Assembly (NCBI RefSeq): GCF_045689245.1
Contig: NZ_CP136865.1
Location: 1,364,001 to 1,428,000 of the forward strand
Length of the DNA stretch: 64,000 nucleotides
From: Congregibacter brevis
Lineage (GTDB): Bacteria > Pseudomonadota > Gammaproteobacteria > Pseudomonadales > Halieaceae
Direction: 5' to 3'
Made by a program: the position numbers and the translations under genes
Notes under the pieces: generated by a model
Databases searched by the model: none
Told to the model about the DNA's origin: nothing
Seen by the model: only the letters and a program-made list of their open reading frames with translations
Shown: in pieces, positions 1 to 8,912 of the stretch
How the letters are laid out: every line of letters begins with the position of its first letter
How positions within the stretch are numbered: the first letter of the stretch is position 1

Positions 1-1652
1 TCCCATTGGAGATTAAATGACGGCACGAGAGCATCGGTGCTTCTGTCTTGCGTGTAATCGTAGTTATAAGCGTTAAAGCTCGTGGCCTGAATTAGATGAA
101 GGAAGTAGTTGTCGCTTTCGTTCAGAAGACCAGAGTTCAGATCTGAAAGAAACTGCGTGCTTCGTACGTCCTTGTTCTCTTCCGTGTAGCGCACACCAAC
201 GGTGAGGCGCAGAGTGTCGGTAAAGTTAAAGGTTCCCTGACCGAAGACTGCCCAGGAGTCGGAGTCGAGCTGGTAATTGTGGTTTCGGGCGATCTGGTTC
301 ATGTCGTAGGCGCCGGCGGTGAGCGCAAACAATAAGTTTTGCGGCAGAACCTCAGGAGGAGGGTTGCCCGGGGTTACGATAGACAGGAACTCTGGGAACA
401 AACCGTCAAAGTTGGTATCGATAGCCACCTGACGCTGAAATTCAAGATCGCTCTGGTCGTAGTAAAGACCAGCAACGTAATCAAAGAACTCGCCGCCCGG
501 TGATGCAATGCGTATCTCCTGGCTGAACTGCTCAAAGGTTTGATCGTCATCCCGAGAAATAAATTGCAGAGGTAACCAATCTACGTCAGCGCCATCTATA
601 TATTGGTATTCGGACCATCCGGTAATCGAGGTGACAGTAAGCTCTCCTACCTGCCAGTCAACGTTAAGCACCATGTTCGTGATGTCGTTGTCGGAGCTGT
701 CCGGGTTCAAACCAATGCCGATGCCATCTTCCTGAGAGCGGCCAAAGCCATTGTCTTTGAATACCTCAAATTCGCGACTGGTCTGTTCTTGGTAGCCGGG
801 GAAGAATACATCCATGATGTTATAGGCTGTATCAGCGAATGCACTCCGGTTCGGTACGTTTTCAGCGCGCCCTGCTGCGTCAAGGAACACGGTGCCAGTG
901 GTGGTCGCACCTGTGCGCTCGTAGTCCGATTGGCTGTACTTGAAGTTAACGTTCAAATCATCGGTAGGCTGCCAGTTTAAAGAAAGGCGGTAGGAGAGCT
1001 CTTCGACACCACCCTCAGAGGTGCCTAGGAAGGCATTATCGGCAAAGCCATCGGTTTCGCGATACTTCACAGCAACACGGGCGCCCAGCGTATCGGTCAA
1101 ACCAGAACCTATGAATCCTTCAACGACTCTTCCGTCGAAAGATTCCGCCGAGACCATAACCTCGCCTTCAAGCTCATCGCCAGCGCGAGCACTTGCGGTC
1201 GTAATGTTGATCGCACCTGCAACCGTGTTACGGCCAAACAATGTGCCCTGGGGTCCACGCAGAACCTCCACACGCTCTACATCAAGGAATGCTGCACGGT
1301 ATTGACGTCCTCGGCCCATATACACGCCGTCGATATACATACCGACTGACTGCTCAAAGCCTTGGTTGTTACCAGAGCCTACGCCACGCATGTAGATGTT
1401 GGTGTTTACCGGCGCATCGGCGATGTGCAGGTTGGGAACGTAGTCTGCAAGTGCAGCCATATTCGGAATACCCGCATCCTGAATCTTCTCGCCCTGAATG
1501 GCGGAAACAGAAATTGGAACGTCTTGAAGACTCTCCGCACGTTTCTGTGCGGTTACGATGACTTCTTCGAGTTGTTGTGCACCGACGGTGAGTGATTGCG
1601 TTGCCAGTGATACGGCCGCGATGAGCGGCAGCGTGCGAAAAGTCGCAGACAT
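1..1652 (-). CDS. TonB-dependent receptor, 3' end outside the window
   Basis: The frame is open from an ATG at 1652 to the window edge, about 550 codons. Residues 1-25 look like a signal peptide ending near VGAQ. A TonB-box-like LEEVIVTAQKR follows, then a plug domain with SLQDVPISV, MYIDGVYMGR, VEVLRGPQGTLFGRN and a run of alternating beta-barrel segments. It should be an outer-membrane active transporter for siderophores, glycans or other large substrates. The substrate cannot be told from this sequence. The 200 bases upstream, shared with the end of the amidase gene, hold no other gene. The C-terminal barrel strands lie beyond base 1. Confidence 0.93.
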   Translation of the reverse strand, partial: MSATFRTLPLIAAVSLATQSLTVGAQQLEEVIVTAQKRAESLQDVPISVSAIQGEKIQDAGIPNMAALADYVPNLHIADAPVNTNIYMRGVGSGNNQGFEQSVGMYIDGVYMGRGRQYRAAFLDVERVEVLRGPQGTLFGRNTVAGAINITTASARAGDELEGEVMVSAESFDGRVVEGFIGSGLTDTLGARVAVKYRETDGFADNAFLGTSEGGVEELSYRLSLNWQPTDDLNVNFKYSQSDYERTGATTTGTVFLDAAGRAENVPNRSAFADTAYNIMDVFFPGYQEQTSREFEVFKDNGFGRSQEDGIGIGLNPDSSDNDITNMVLNVDWQVGELTVTSITGWSEYQYIDGADVDWLPLQFISRDDDQTFEQFSQEIRIASPGGEFFDYVAGLYYDQSDLEFQRQVAIDTNFDGLFPEFLSIVTPGNPPPEVLPQNLLFALTAGAYDMNQIARNHNYQLDSDSWAVFGQGTFNFTDTLRLTVGVRYTEENKDVRSTQFLSDLNSGLLNESDNYFLHLIQATSFNAYNYDYTQDRSTDALVPSFNLQW

Positions 1653-1852
1653 GGAAAATCCCCTTGTTGTTTTATATTTATGAGTCATCGAGCTGAGGGG
1701 CTCTTTAACCTGTCTACGATGCTAGGTAACTTGCATGGTTAAACGCAAGTAATTTTGACTGTAATTTTAACAGGGGTATTGCACCATCACGGTGCGCCTA
1801 AAACGCGGTGCGTCTATGAGGAAGCGGCGCGAATAGGATGAGGCGCGAAGCG

Positions 1853-3313
1853 CTAATCGTTATACCCCGGTGGTGGGACGAATGCGCGATGATGTGTTTC
1901 GAGTAAGCGCGCTACCGCCAAGGTGGTTCGATCACCAAGATAGCGACTACTGATTTGCATGCCCACAGGCAGTCCGTCCGCTGTGGTGCCCAGCGGCACA
2001 GCAGTGGCAGGCAAATAAGCGTTCAGTGTCAGCCCCGCCCACTTAAGGACATCGGTGTAGGGTCGTTCCACGCCGTTGACCGAGATGACTCTTGCCTGCA
2101 TGTCAGGATGATGATCATGTTCGAAGGCAGGTACATGGGTACAGGGGCATAGCAGTACATCGTAATCACGAAAGAATGCTTCCCAGGCAACGCGGGTGTG
2201 TTGACGAATCTCGTTCTGAACCATCCAGCCCTTGTGATCCATGGCGATACCCCTCATCTGCAGCAAGGCTTCACTGCGATCATCGGGGTCTGCTGCCGCG
2301 ACTATTTCGCGTGCCATTTGTTGCACCTCATCCGGTGTGTTGCCGCCAATGGTCGACATGAGCAGCTGAAGGTAGTTTTCGTGATTCGCTTGAGGATCTA
2401 TAGACGGGCGCGCACTTCGATTGACATGGGCGCCGAGGTTCTCGAGAGTTTTCGCGGCGCTTTCTATATGTTCTGCGATCGCGGTGTCTACTGGGCAGAA
2501 GTCATCGTCTGCCCAAACGGCGACCCGAAGATGAGATGCGTCGCGAAAGCTTGGCGTTGGTAATGCCGGTAAGGGGTGAGCCGTGATATCGGGTGCAGGG
2601 CCGGCAAGCAGGGCGAGCGCTTGCTCAAGATCGTCAACGCAGGTTGCGAGGGGGCCCGCACAGGATAAGTCGGGCTCGGAGAGCACGTGGTCACCGGGCG
2701 GTAAGTGGCCACGTTTGGTAATCAACTCGTAGCTGCTTTTATGGCCGAACACGCCATTAAAGTGGCTGGGCGTTCGAATAGAGCCACCGATGTCACTACC
2801 TAGCTCTAGTGGAGTGAGTCCACTAGCCAGCGCCGCAGCGGCTCCGCCAGAAGATCCGCCGCAGGTGCGTTCTACATTCCAGGGATTGTTTGTGACGTCG
2901 TAAATTTCGTTAAAGGACTGCAGATCTGCGCTCATGAAAGGCACGTTGGTTTTGCCGAAGATTATTGCTCCCGCGTCTACTAGTCGTTGTACAGCAATCG
3001 CATTCTTCTCGGGAATGAAGTCCTTGTGCTCGGGGATTCCTCCAACGGTCACCAAACCTTCGGTGCACCAAGCATCCTTGATCGTCATTGGTACGCCGTG
3101 GAGTGGTCCCCAATCTTCATTTTCTGCTACAGCTTTGTCTGCCGCAACGGCGCGAGCGAGCGCGCGGTCGGTATCCAGAGCAACCACAGCATTAATAGCT
3201 GAATTGAACTGTTCGACGCGATCGAGATAGAACTCAAGCACCGTGACAGCAGATAGCTTGCCCGCCTTGATATCCTGCGCGAGTCCAAAAGCGCTGCGGT
3301 AGAGTATGCTCAT
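1853..3313 (-). CDS. Amidase-signature family amidase
   Basis: This 486-residue protein has the full amidase signature. The catalytic triad is visible with family spacing: Lys79 in VPMTIKDAW, cis-Ser154 in CGGSSGG and nucleophile Ser178 in SDIGGSIRTP, matching the 75 and 24 residue spacing of fatty-acid amide hydrolase. There is no signal peptide, so it should be cytoplasmic and hydrolyse a carboxamide. It is not likely to be GatA because no gatB/gatC is adjacent and the C-terminal half fits stand-alone amidases. It lies upstream of, and in the same direction as, the TonB receptor gene, 200 bases away. The substrate is unknown. Confidence 0.92.
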   Translation of the reverse strand: MSILYRSAFGLAQDIKAGKLSAVTVLEFYLDRVEQFNSAINAVVALDTDRALARAVAADKAVAENEDWGPLHGVPMTIKDAWCTEGLVTVGGIPEHKDFIPEKNAIAVQRLVDAGAIIFGKTNVPFMSADLQSFNEIYDVTNNPWNVERTCGGSSGGAAAALASGLTPLELGSDIGGSIRTPSHFNGVFGHKSSYELITKRGHLPPGDHVLSEPDLSCAGPLATCVDDLEQALALLAGPAPDITAHPLPALPTPSFRDASHLRVAVWADDDFCPVDTAIAEHIESAAKTLENLGAHVNRSARPSIDPQANHENYLQLLMSTIGGNTPDEVQQMAREIVAAADPDDRSEALLQMRGIAMDHKGWMVQNEIRQHTRVAWEAFFRDYDVLLCPCTHVPAFEHDHHPDMQARVISVNGVERPYTDVLKWAGLTLNAYLPATAVPLGTTADGLPVGMQISSRYLGDRTTLAVARLLETHHRAFVPPPGYND

Positions 3314-3348
3314 AGCTGTATTTCCAGTCGTATGTTGACGAGGTAAAA

Positions 3349-4308
3349 ATGCGTACGCGAAAGCTTATCGCTTGTGTGCTGATCGGGCTATACCCTTTTT
3401 TTGGCAGTGCAATTCTTCGCGCACAAACTTGTCCGCCGGCGGAAGGCGTTGCTCTACAAGTGCTTGGTTCCGGCGGGCCTATCGCGGACGACGCTCGGGC
3501 TTCCAGCGGATACCTAGTGTGGATAGACGGTCGCGCTCGTGTTCTGGTAGATCTGGGCGGTGGCGCTATTCTTCGTTTTGCGCAGGCGGGTGCATCTTTC
3601 GCGGACCTGGACGCCGTTCTCTTATCGCATTTACATGCAGATCATTCTGCGGGGCTACCGGCGCTCCTTAAGTCAGGGTACTTCGCACAGCGCAGTCGTC
3701 GTTTAACCGTTGCGGGGCCGTCAGGGGGTGGCAATGCAAAGGTTCAATTCCCATCCCTCGATCAGTATGTGGATAGTCTGTTGCAGGCCGGTTCGGGTGC
3801 CTACGCATACCTGAGTGATTATCTCCAAAAGGAAGCGGGTGCGCCGTACTTACAGCTCGAGACGGTTGTGAATGAGCCAGGTAGGGAAGCGTTAATCCCT
3901 GTGAAAGATGCACAAAGCAATGTGAGCATTCGCGCGCTGTCTGTGTCTCATGGCCCTGTGCCGGCGCTGGCCTATCGCATTCAGACATCGAACCGCGTTG
4001 TGGTATTCGCTGGAGATCAAGATGGGCGCACAGTCACTTTCCCGGACTTTGCCAAAGAATCGGATGTGTTGGTACTTCACATGCCTATCCCGGAAGGCGC
4101 GGGTCCAGGCGCCCGCGCTCTGCACGCTACGCCATCGCGACTGAATGAAGTGGCTCGCGACGCTGGCGCAAAGGAAGTAATACTCAGTCACTTTATGGCT
4201 CGATCCTTGAGGGATATAGAGTCCAACGTTGCCCTGATTGAAGCGAAATTTCCTGGGAGGGTGAGGGTGGCTGAAGACCTCGACTGTGTTCCGATAACAG
4301 GGGGATGA
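3349..4308 (+). CDS. Secreted metallo-beta-lactamase-fold hydrolase
   Basis: The 319-residue product starts with a signal peptide (MRTRKLIACVLIGLYPFFG, cleavage near LRAQ), so it should be periplasmic. The metal motif SHLHADH is at about residues 94-100, after a typical LGSGGP strand. Further ligands are likely His in SVSHGP and Asp in FAGDQDG, with a late His in ILSHFMAR. This pattern is that of the RNase Z/arylsulfatase-like MBL subgroup, as in secreted hydrolases of phosphodiesters or sulfate esters. It is divergent from the amidase gene with only 35 bases between the two starts, so the promoters must overlap. The substrate is not determined. Confidence 0.88.
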   Translation: MRTRKLIACVLIGLYPFFGSAILRAQTCPPAEGVALQVLGSGGPIADDARASSGYLVWIDGRARVLVDLGGGAILRFAQAGASFADLDAVLLSHLHADHSAGLPALLKSGYFAQRSRRLTVAGPSGGGNAKVQFPSLDQYVDSLLQAGSGAYAYLSDYLQKEAGAPYLQLETVVNEPGREALIPVKDAQSNVSIRALSVSHGPVPALAYRIQTSNRVVVFAGDQDGRTVTFPDFAKESDVLVLHMPIPEGAGPGARALHATPSRLNEVARDAGAKEVILSHFMARSLRDIESNVALIEAKFPGRVRVAEDLDCVPITGG

Positions 4309-4411
4309 CAGTAACAGGGCTTTTAGGGGGGGGGAATCGGGTCATAAAAAATTCACATAAGAGGGCTTGCAGGTCATAGGAGCGTCATGATCCGAGCCTA
4401 GAGTTCGCAGT

Positions 4412-4927
4412 ATGAGCGTTCTCGAAACCATTCAGGACTACGATCAGCGGTCGTTACTGCTGTCGCAGCATTCGCGAAGCTGGGCCGCTCGTTATCGTAA
4501 GCCCATATCAAAGAGTGCTGACGGTCATCTCTATTTATTAGTGGGTGGCGCTTTGGGTTTGTTTATGGAGAGTGGAACCCAGTTTCTGACACTTATGCTG
4601 GTGGCGTTTACCGTCGAACGGGCACTCTACTGGTCTTTGAAAAATAGCTTAAAGCGGCGTCGGCCCGCAGCCGCATTGCCTGATTTTCAAAGCCATATCA
4701 TTGCCTCGGATGAGTTCAGCTTTCCATCGGGGCACACCTGTGCCGCATTTTTGTTTGTAACTCTTCTGATTCTACATTTTGGCCTTTGGCTGCTTCCCCT
4801 GTACGCGTGGAGTGCATGCGTGGCAATGTCCCGTGTGTATCTTGGGGTTCACTTCCCCACAGACACTGTTGTCGGCGCGGTTTTAGGTTCATCAATTGCG
4901 TTGATAACGGCGCAGTGGCTGACTTAA
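4412..4927 (+). CDS. PAP2-family membrane phosphatase
   Basis: 171 residues with the three phosphatase motifs in order: K-x6-RP (KNSLKRRRP, about residue 76), SFPSGHT (about 104-110) and SRVYLGVHFPTD (about 140-151). Several hydrophobic segments surround them, so the active site should face the periplasm. Known members dephosphorylate undecaprenyl diphosphate, phosphatidate or lipid A. It ends 16 bases before a glycosyltransferase gene in the same direction, so the pair is probably co-transcribed. This suggests work on a lipid-linked glycan or glycolipid, which is inference from the neighbour only. Confidence 0.9.
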   Translation: MSVLETIQDYDQRSLLLSQHSRSWAARYRKPISKSADGHLYLLVGGALGLFMESGTQFLTLMLVAFTVERALYWSLKNSLKRRRPAAALPDFQSHIIASDEFSFPSGHTCAAFLFVTLLILHFGLWLLPLYAWSACVAMSRVYLGVHFPTDTVVGAVLGSSIALITAQWLT

Positions 4928-4943
4928 TGTTCCAGTCCTTAAC

Positions 4944-5984
4944 ATGAAAATACTTTACGGCGTGCAGGGCACCGGAAATGGACACCTCAGTCGTGCTCGT
5001 GCCATGGCCCGGGCGTTCGCCGCGCGGAACCTCGACGTAGACTATCTGTTCAGCGGCCGGTCCCTGGACCGATACTTTGATATGCACGTTTTCGGACAGT
5101 TTTGTGTACGTGAAGGACTCACTTTCGCTTGTTCTAATGGCAAGTTGTCATATCTGAAGACCTGCGTTGGAAATAACTACGGGCGTTTCCTCCGCGACGT
5201 GTTGACGCTGGATCTCAGTGTTTACGATCTAGTGCTCACCGACTTTGAGCCTATCACTGCCTGGGCGGGCTGGCTGCGCGGCAAGACAGTGGTGAGCATT
5301 GGGCACCAGCCAGCATTTGATCATCGCGTGCCCATGGCTGGTCATGATCTTCGGTCCCGGTTTGTCATGCGGATGTTTGCTCCGGGGGGTGTTCGCCTGG
5401 GTATGCACTGGGACAGCTTTCAGGCGCCCATCCTGCCTCCTATTGTGAACGTGGAGCACGCTGCCGTATCGACCGAGCCTCGTAAGGTCGTTGTATATCT
5501 GCCCTTCGAAAATCAACTGAATGTGCAGGCGGTGCTCGCGCAGATCCCGGAGTACGACTTCTATATCTATGCGCCAGATAATTTGGCGTCCACGCGCGGT
5601 AACCTACATCTATTGCCCACATCACTTAAAGGCTTTCAGGACGACCTCTCTACCTGCGCAGGAGTGATTTGCAATGCCGGTTTTGAGCTGTCCAGTGAGT
5701 GCATTGCGTTAGGTAAGCGTTTACTGGTGAAGCCGTTGGATAGGCAGATGGAGCAGTCATCAAACGCTCTTGCATTGAGCCGGCTCGGCTACGGCGAAAC
5801 GCTGGAAAACCTGCAGATTGATCAGATACGTAAGTGGCTAGGCTCCAGTGATCCCGTCCAAAAGGTGCGCTATCCGGACGTTGCGAGTGAGGTAGTGAAG
5901 TGGCTGTGCGACGGGAATCTTCAAGAGGCTTCTCAGCAAGACCTGAGCGATAGGCTCTGGGACAAAGTGGTTGTTGAATTTTGA
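4944..5984 (+). CDS. Glycosyltransferase of the MJ1255/VC2487 family
   Basis: The 346-residue protein opens with MKILYGVQGTGNGHLSRA, a nucleotide-sugar-transferase start typical of the MJ1255 family (GT-B fold, distantly like MurG). The C-terminal half has the expected sugar-nucleotide site, with VICNAGFELSSECIALGKRLLVKPL and a Gln/Asn-rich donor loop (RQMEQSSNALAL). It has no signal peptide and should act at the inner face of the cytoplasmic membrane. It follows the PAP2 gene by 16 bases. The acceptor is unknown; a membrane lipid is plausible given the partner. Confidence 0.85.
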   Translation: MKILYGVQGTGNGHLSRARAMARAFAARNLDVDYLFSGRSLDRYFDMHVFGQFCVREGLTFACSNGKLSYLKTCVGNNYGRFLRDVLTLDLSVYDLVLTDFEPITAWAGWLRGKTVVSIGHQPAFDHRVPMAGHDLRSRFVMRMFAPGGVRLGMHWDSFQAPILPPIVNVEHAAVSTEPRKVVVYLPFENQLNVQAVLAQIPEYDFYIYAPDNLASTRGNLHLLPTSLKGFQDDLSTCAGVICNAGFELSSECIALGKRLLVKPLDRQMEQSSNALALSRLGYGETLENLQIDQIRKWLGSSDPVQKVRYPDVASEVVKWLCDGNLQEASQQDLSDRLWDKVVVEF

Positions 5985-6114
5985 CCTCTGCGAGGTGATT
6001 GGCGGGGTTTTTTAGCAAAGAACCGGGGCGCTCAGCTCGATTTTTCGAAATACCCAACCAAAATGATCGGGTTTACGTATAATACGTCACTATCGAATTT
6101 GGCCCTCCTACCCT

Positions 6115-7872
6115 ATGGTCGACAAACACATCGCAGCTGAGAGCTCGCTTTCATCGCTGTTTAGGTTTTTCATCGGTATTTTGGCGCCGGAGCGCAGCTA
6201 TTACGCTCTGGCAATCATCTATGGCATTGGCATTAGTCTGTTGTCACTGGCGACTCCTGTGTCTGTCCAGATGCTCATCAACACTGTCGCGAACATCGGA
6301 CTGACTACGCCGCTAGTCGTGTTGTCCCTGACCCTGTTCTTCTTGCTCATGCTTGCGGGTGGATTGAACGCACTTCGCATTTACATCATGGACGTTTTCG
6401 GTCGGCGGTTTTACGCCCGGATGGTGTCCGAGATAGCGCTGCGAACGGTTTATGCTCGCAACCCTTACTTCGATGATCGCGGCAAGAGCGCGCTCTTTAA
6501 CCGCTATTTCGACATCATTATCATCATGAAGATGCTGCCGAACTTGCTAGTGGGTGGTTTCACAATCATATTGCAAACGGTGGTGGGTTTTCTGCTGGTA
6601 TCGTCCTATCACCCCTTACTTCTGGCATTTAATGCCGGAATTGCTCTGCTAATTTGGATGGTATGGTTCATCTGGGGGCGTCGCGGCATCCGCAGTGCCG
6701 TCGAGCTTTCGCACCGGAAACACTACAGTGCTTCGTGGCTAGAGTCCCTCGGCCATGCCAACGGCTTTTACAAAAGTGAGATGCACATTTCCGAGGCACT
6801 GCGTCGCACCGACGAAGTCACCGCTTCTTATATGGAGCAACATCGGCAGCACTTTAGGCACCACTTTTCTCAGACCCTGAGCTTTTTGTTTATCTATGCT
6901 GCCGCGAGTGCCGCGCTTCTTGGCTTGGGTGGCTGGTTGGTCATCATTGGCGAGTTGTCTCTAGGGCAGTTGGTTGCAGCAGAGCTCGTACTTTCCGTCG
7001 TGTTCTTGGGCGTGTCCCAAATGGGCATCTATCTCAGTTATCTCTATGACGTTTGCGGTGCCGTGGACGAGCTGTCGCTGTTTTTTCAGGTTGAGCAGGA
7101 CATGCCCACGGGCGCGCACAAGCGTATCGATGGGGATTCATCGTTGAGCTTTAGCAAGGTGGTCGTCGCTCCTTCTATTACTCTGGACTTTAAAATTCCC
7201 GCACGCTCCCGTGTCTGCGTCTACGCCGATAGTCATCGTGCTCAACGCGTGTTCACCAATCTCGTGCGGGGTCATGAAGCACCGGATAGCGGCTACATCG
7301 CGGTGGGCGGCATGGATCTTCGAGAGTTGAAGGCTTACGAGAAACGCCAAGAAATCATCATGCTGGACCGCCCGAATGCTGTGGAGACAAGTATTCGTGA
7401 GTACCTGCGCTTGTCTGCCTCGAGTGCCGAAGCCGTGGATGTTATGGAGGTACTCGAAATTGTGGGTCTCGCGGAAACCGTTACACAGCTTTCCCAGGGC
7501 CTAGACACAGAGTTGGTGGGTACCGGTTGGCCGCTTTCTATCGTAGAGACTATGCAGTTGAAGTTGGCCGCTGCGATCATTTCGAAGCCACGAATTTTGG
7601 TGCTCACGCAGGCCTACGACGGCATGCCGGAGGTGTTTTTGCTCCGCGCTATGAACGCTCTTCAGGAACGATGCGAAACCACGATCGTCTACTTCACCTA
7701 CGAGAATATTGATTTAGGCTTCGACCACTACCTGCAGTTGGGCTTTGAGCAACAGGTGATGGTGACTGACTACGAATCGCTCTGTGATCTTATGGGGCTC
7801 GAAGAGCATCCCATGCGCAGTCCTCTATCGATTTACGGCGAAAACGCCGCCGAATTGAACGAGGAGCAGTAA
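6115..7872 (+). CDS. ABC-transporter-like membrane protein with a degenerate ATPase domain
   Basis: 585 residues. The first 330 carry a six-helix type I exporter membrane domain. The second part has the length and strand order of an ABC nucleotide-binding domain, but every catalytic motif is gone. The Walker A site is VYADSHRAQ near residue 370, with no GxxGxGK. The signature is LSIVETMQ near 475 instead of LSGGQ. Walker B is ILVLTQAYD near 494, with no LLxDE, and the H-loop is YFTYEN without His. The frame is intact and tightly followed by hlyD- and tolC-like genes, so this is a maintained gene rather than a pseudogene. It is related to RTX/colicin-type exporters, but it is unlikely to hydrolyse ATP on its own. 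Confidence 0.85.
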   Translation: MVDKHIAAESSLSSLFRFFIGILAPERSYYALAIIYGIGISLLSLATPVSVQMLINTVANIGLTTPLVVLSLTLFFLLMLAGGLNALRIYIMDVFGRRFYARMVSEIALRTVYARNPYFDDRGKSALFNRYFDIIIIMKMLPNLLVGGFTIILQTVVGFLLVSSYHPLLLAFNAGIALLIWMVWFIWGRRGIRSAVELSHRKHYSASWLESLGHANGFYKSEMHISEALRRTDEVTASYMEQHRQHFRHHFSQTLSFLFIYAAASAALLGLGGWLVIIGELSLGQLVAAELVLSVVFLGVSQMGIYLSYLYDVCGAVDELSLFFQVEQDMPTGAHKRIDGDSSLSFSKVVVAPSITLDFKIPARSRVCVYADSHRAQRVFTNLVRGHEAPDSGYIAVGGMDLRELKAYEKRQEIIMLDRPNAVETSIREYLRLSASSAEAVDVMEVLEIVGLAETVTQLSQGLDTELVGTGWPLSIVETMQLKLAAAIISKPRILVLTQAYDGMPEVFLLRAMNALQERCETTIVYFTYENIDLGFDHYLQLGFEQQVMVTDYESLCDLMGLEEHPMRSPLSIYGENAAELNEEQ

Positions 7873-7874
7873 CG

Positions 7875-8912
7875 ATGCCTGTGTTCAACTATCACAACGA
7901 AAAGTTCACGGCTTTGAACGCTATTGGTATACCCCGAGTCGCGCGGGCCGTTGGTTTTGGTCTATTGTTTTTCTTCGTTGCAGTGGGTTTGTTCCTCACG
8001 TTTGTCCCTTGGGTGCAAACCGCAAGCGGGCCCGGCAACGTGACTGCCCTTAATCCTAACGATCGCATGCAGGAGATTAACGCCCTTGTGCCTGGCCGAA
8101 TTCAGGAGTGGTACGTGCGCGACGGTTCGCGGGTAAAAGTAGGTGACCCCATCGTACGTATCGTAGATAACGATCCTAAGTTATTGGAGCGACTGCAGGC
8201 GGAGCGGGGCCAGGTGTTAGCCAAGCTCACCGCAGCAGAGACAGCTTTGGAAATAGCTCAGATCGACAAGCGCCGCATGGAAAATCTGTTTGACGAAGGT
8301 CTGTCCGCGCGCCGGGAGTTTGAGCAAGCCCGTATCAGAGTGGAGCAGCTCCGGGCCGATGTGGCCTCGGCCGCAGCTGAATTGAGCCGGGTTGATGTCA
8401 ATCTCTCCAGACAGTCGGTACAGATTGTGCGGGCGCCCCGAGACGGCACTATATTGCGGGTGAATGCCGGTGATGCCGCTACCTTCATTAGTGCGGGGCA
8501 GGTGGTAGCCACCTTTGTTCCTGATAACGCAGAACGCGCTATCGAGATGTATGTTGATGGCCGTGACATTGCACTGGTTCGTGATGGTGCAAAAGTACGT
8601 ATCCAGTTTGAGGGCTGGCCGGTTATTCAGATTAGTGGCTGGCCGTCTGTGGCCGTGGGTACCTTCAGTGGACATGTGATTGCCATCGACCCTACAGCGC
8701 AGAGCAGCGGCCGGTTTCGAATTCTTGTAGAAGAGGATGAAGACACGGGCACCGCCTGGCCTGATCGGCGTTTTGTTCGTTTTGGCTCAAAGGCGCGTGG
8801 CTGGGTGCTTCTTGAAGAGGTGTCCGTAGGCTATGAGATTTGGCGTCAGCTGAATAACTTCCCGCCGAATTTTCCGGGTCAAGGTGATCCTTTGGTGATG
8901 CCAAGCCAGTGA
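7875..8912 (+). CDS. HlyD-family periplasmic adaptor
   Basis: 345 residues. A short cytoplasmic start is followed by one membrane helix (about 28-50, GFGLLFFFVAVGLFLTF). A biotinyl-lipoyl-like half motif (ALVPGRIQEWYVRDGSRVKVGDPIVRI) leads into an alpha-helical coiled hairpin (about 105-175), and the second lipoyl half is IVRAPRDGTILRVNAGDAATF. This is the membrane-fusion protein layout that bridges an inner-membrane exporter and TolC. The ATG lies 2 bases after the ABC-like stop, and the end overlaps the next gene by 4 bases, so the three genes form one translationally coupled unit. Confidence 0.92.
   Translation: MPVFNYHNEKFTALNAIGIPRVARAVGFGLLFFFVAVGLFLTFVPWVQTASGPGNVTALNPNDRMQEINALVPGRIQEWYVRDGSRVKVGDPIVRIVDNDPKLLERLQAERGQVLAKLTAAETALEIAQIDKRRMENLFDEGLSARREFEQARIRVEQLRADVASAAAELSRVDVNLSRQSVQIVRAPRDGTILRVNAGDAATFISAGQVVATFVPDNAERAIEMYVDGRDIALVRDGAKVRIQFEGWPVIQISGWPSVAVGTFSGHVIAIDPTAQSSGRFRILVEEDEDTGTAWPDRRFVRFGSKARGWVLLEEVSVGYEIWRQLNNFPPNFPGQGDPLVMPSQ

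Noticed and set aside
603..980. A 125-codon + strand frame at the left edge
   Set aside because: It overlaps the TonB receptor on the other strand, which has clear family motifs.
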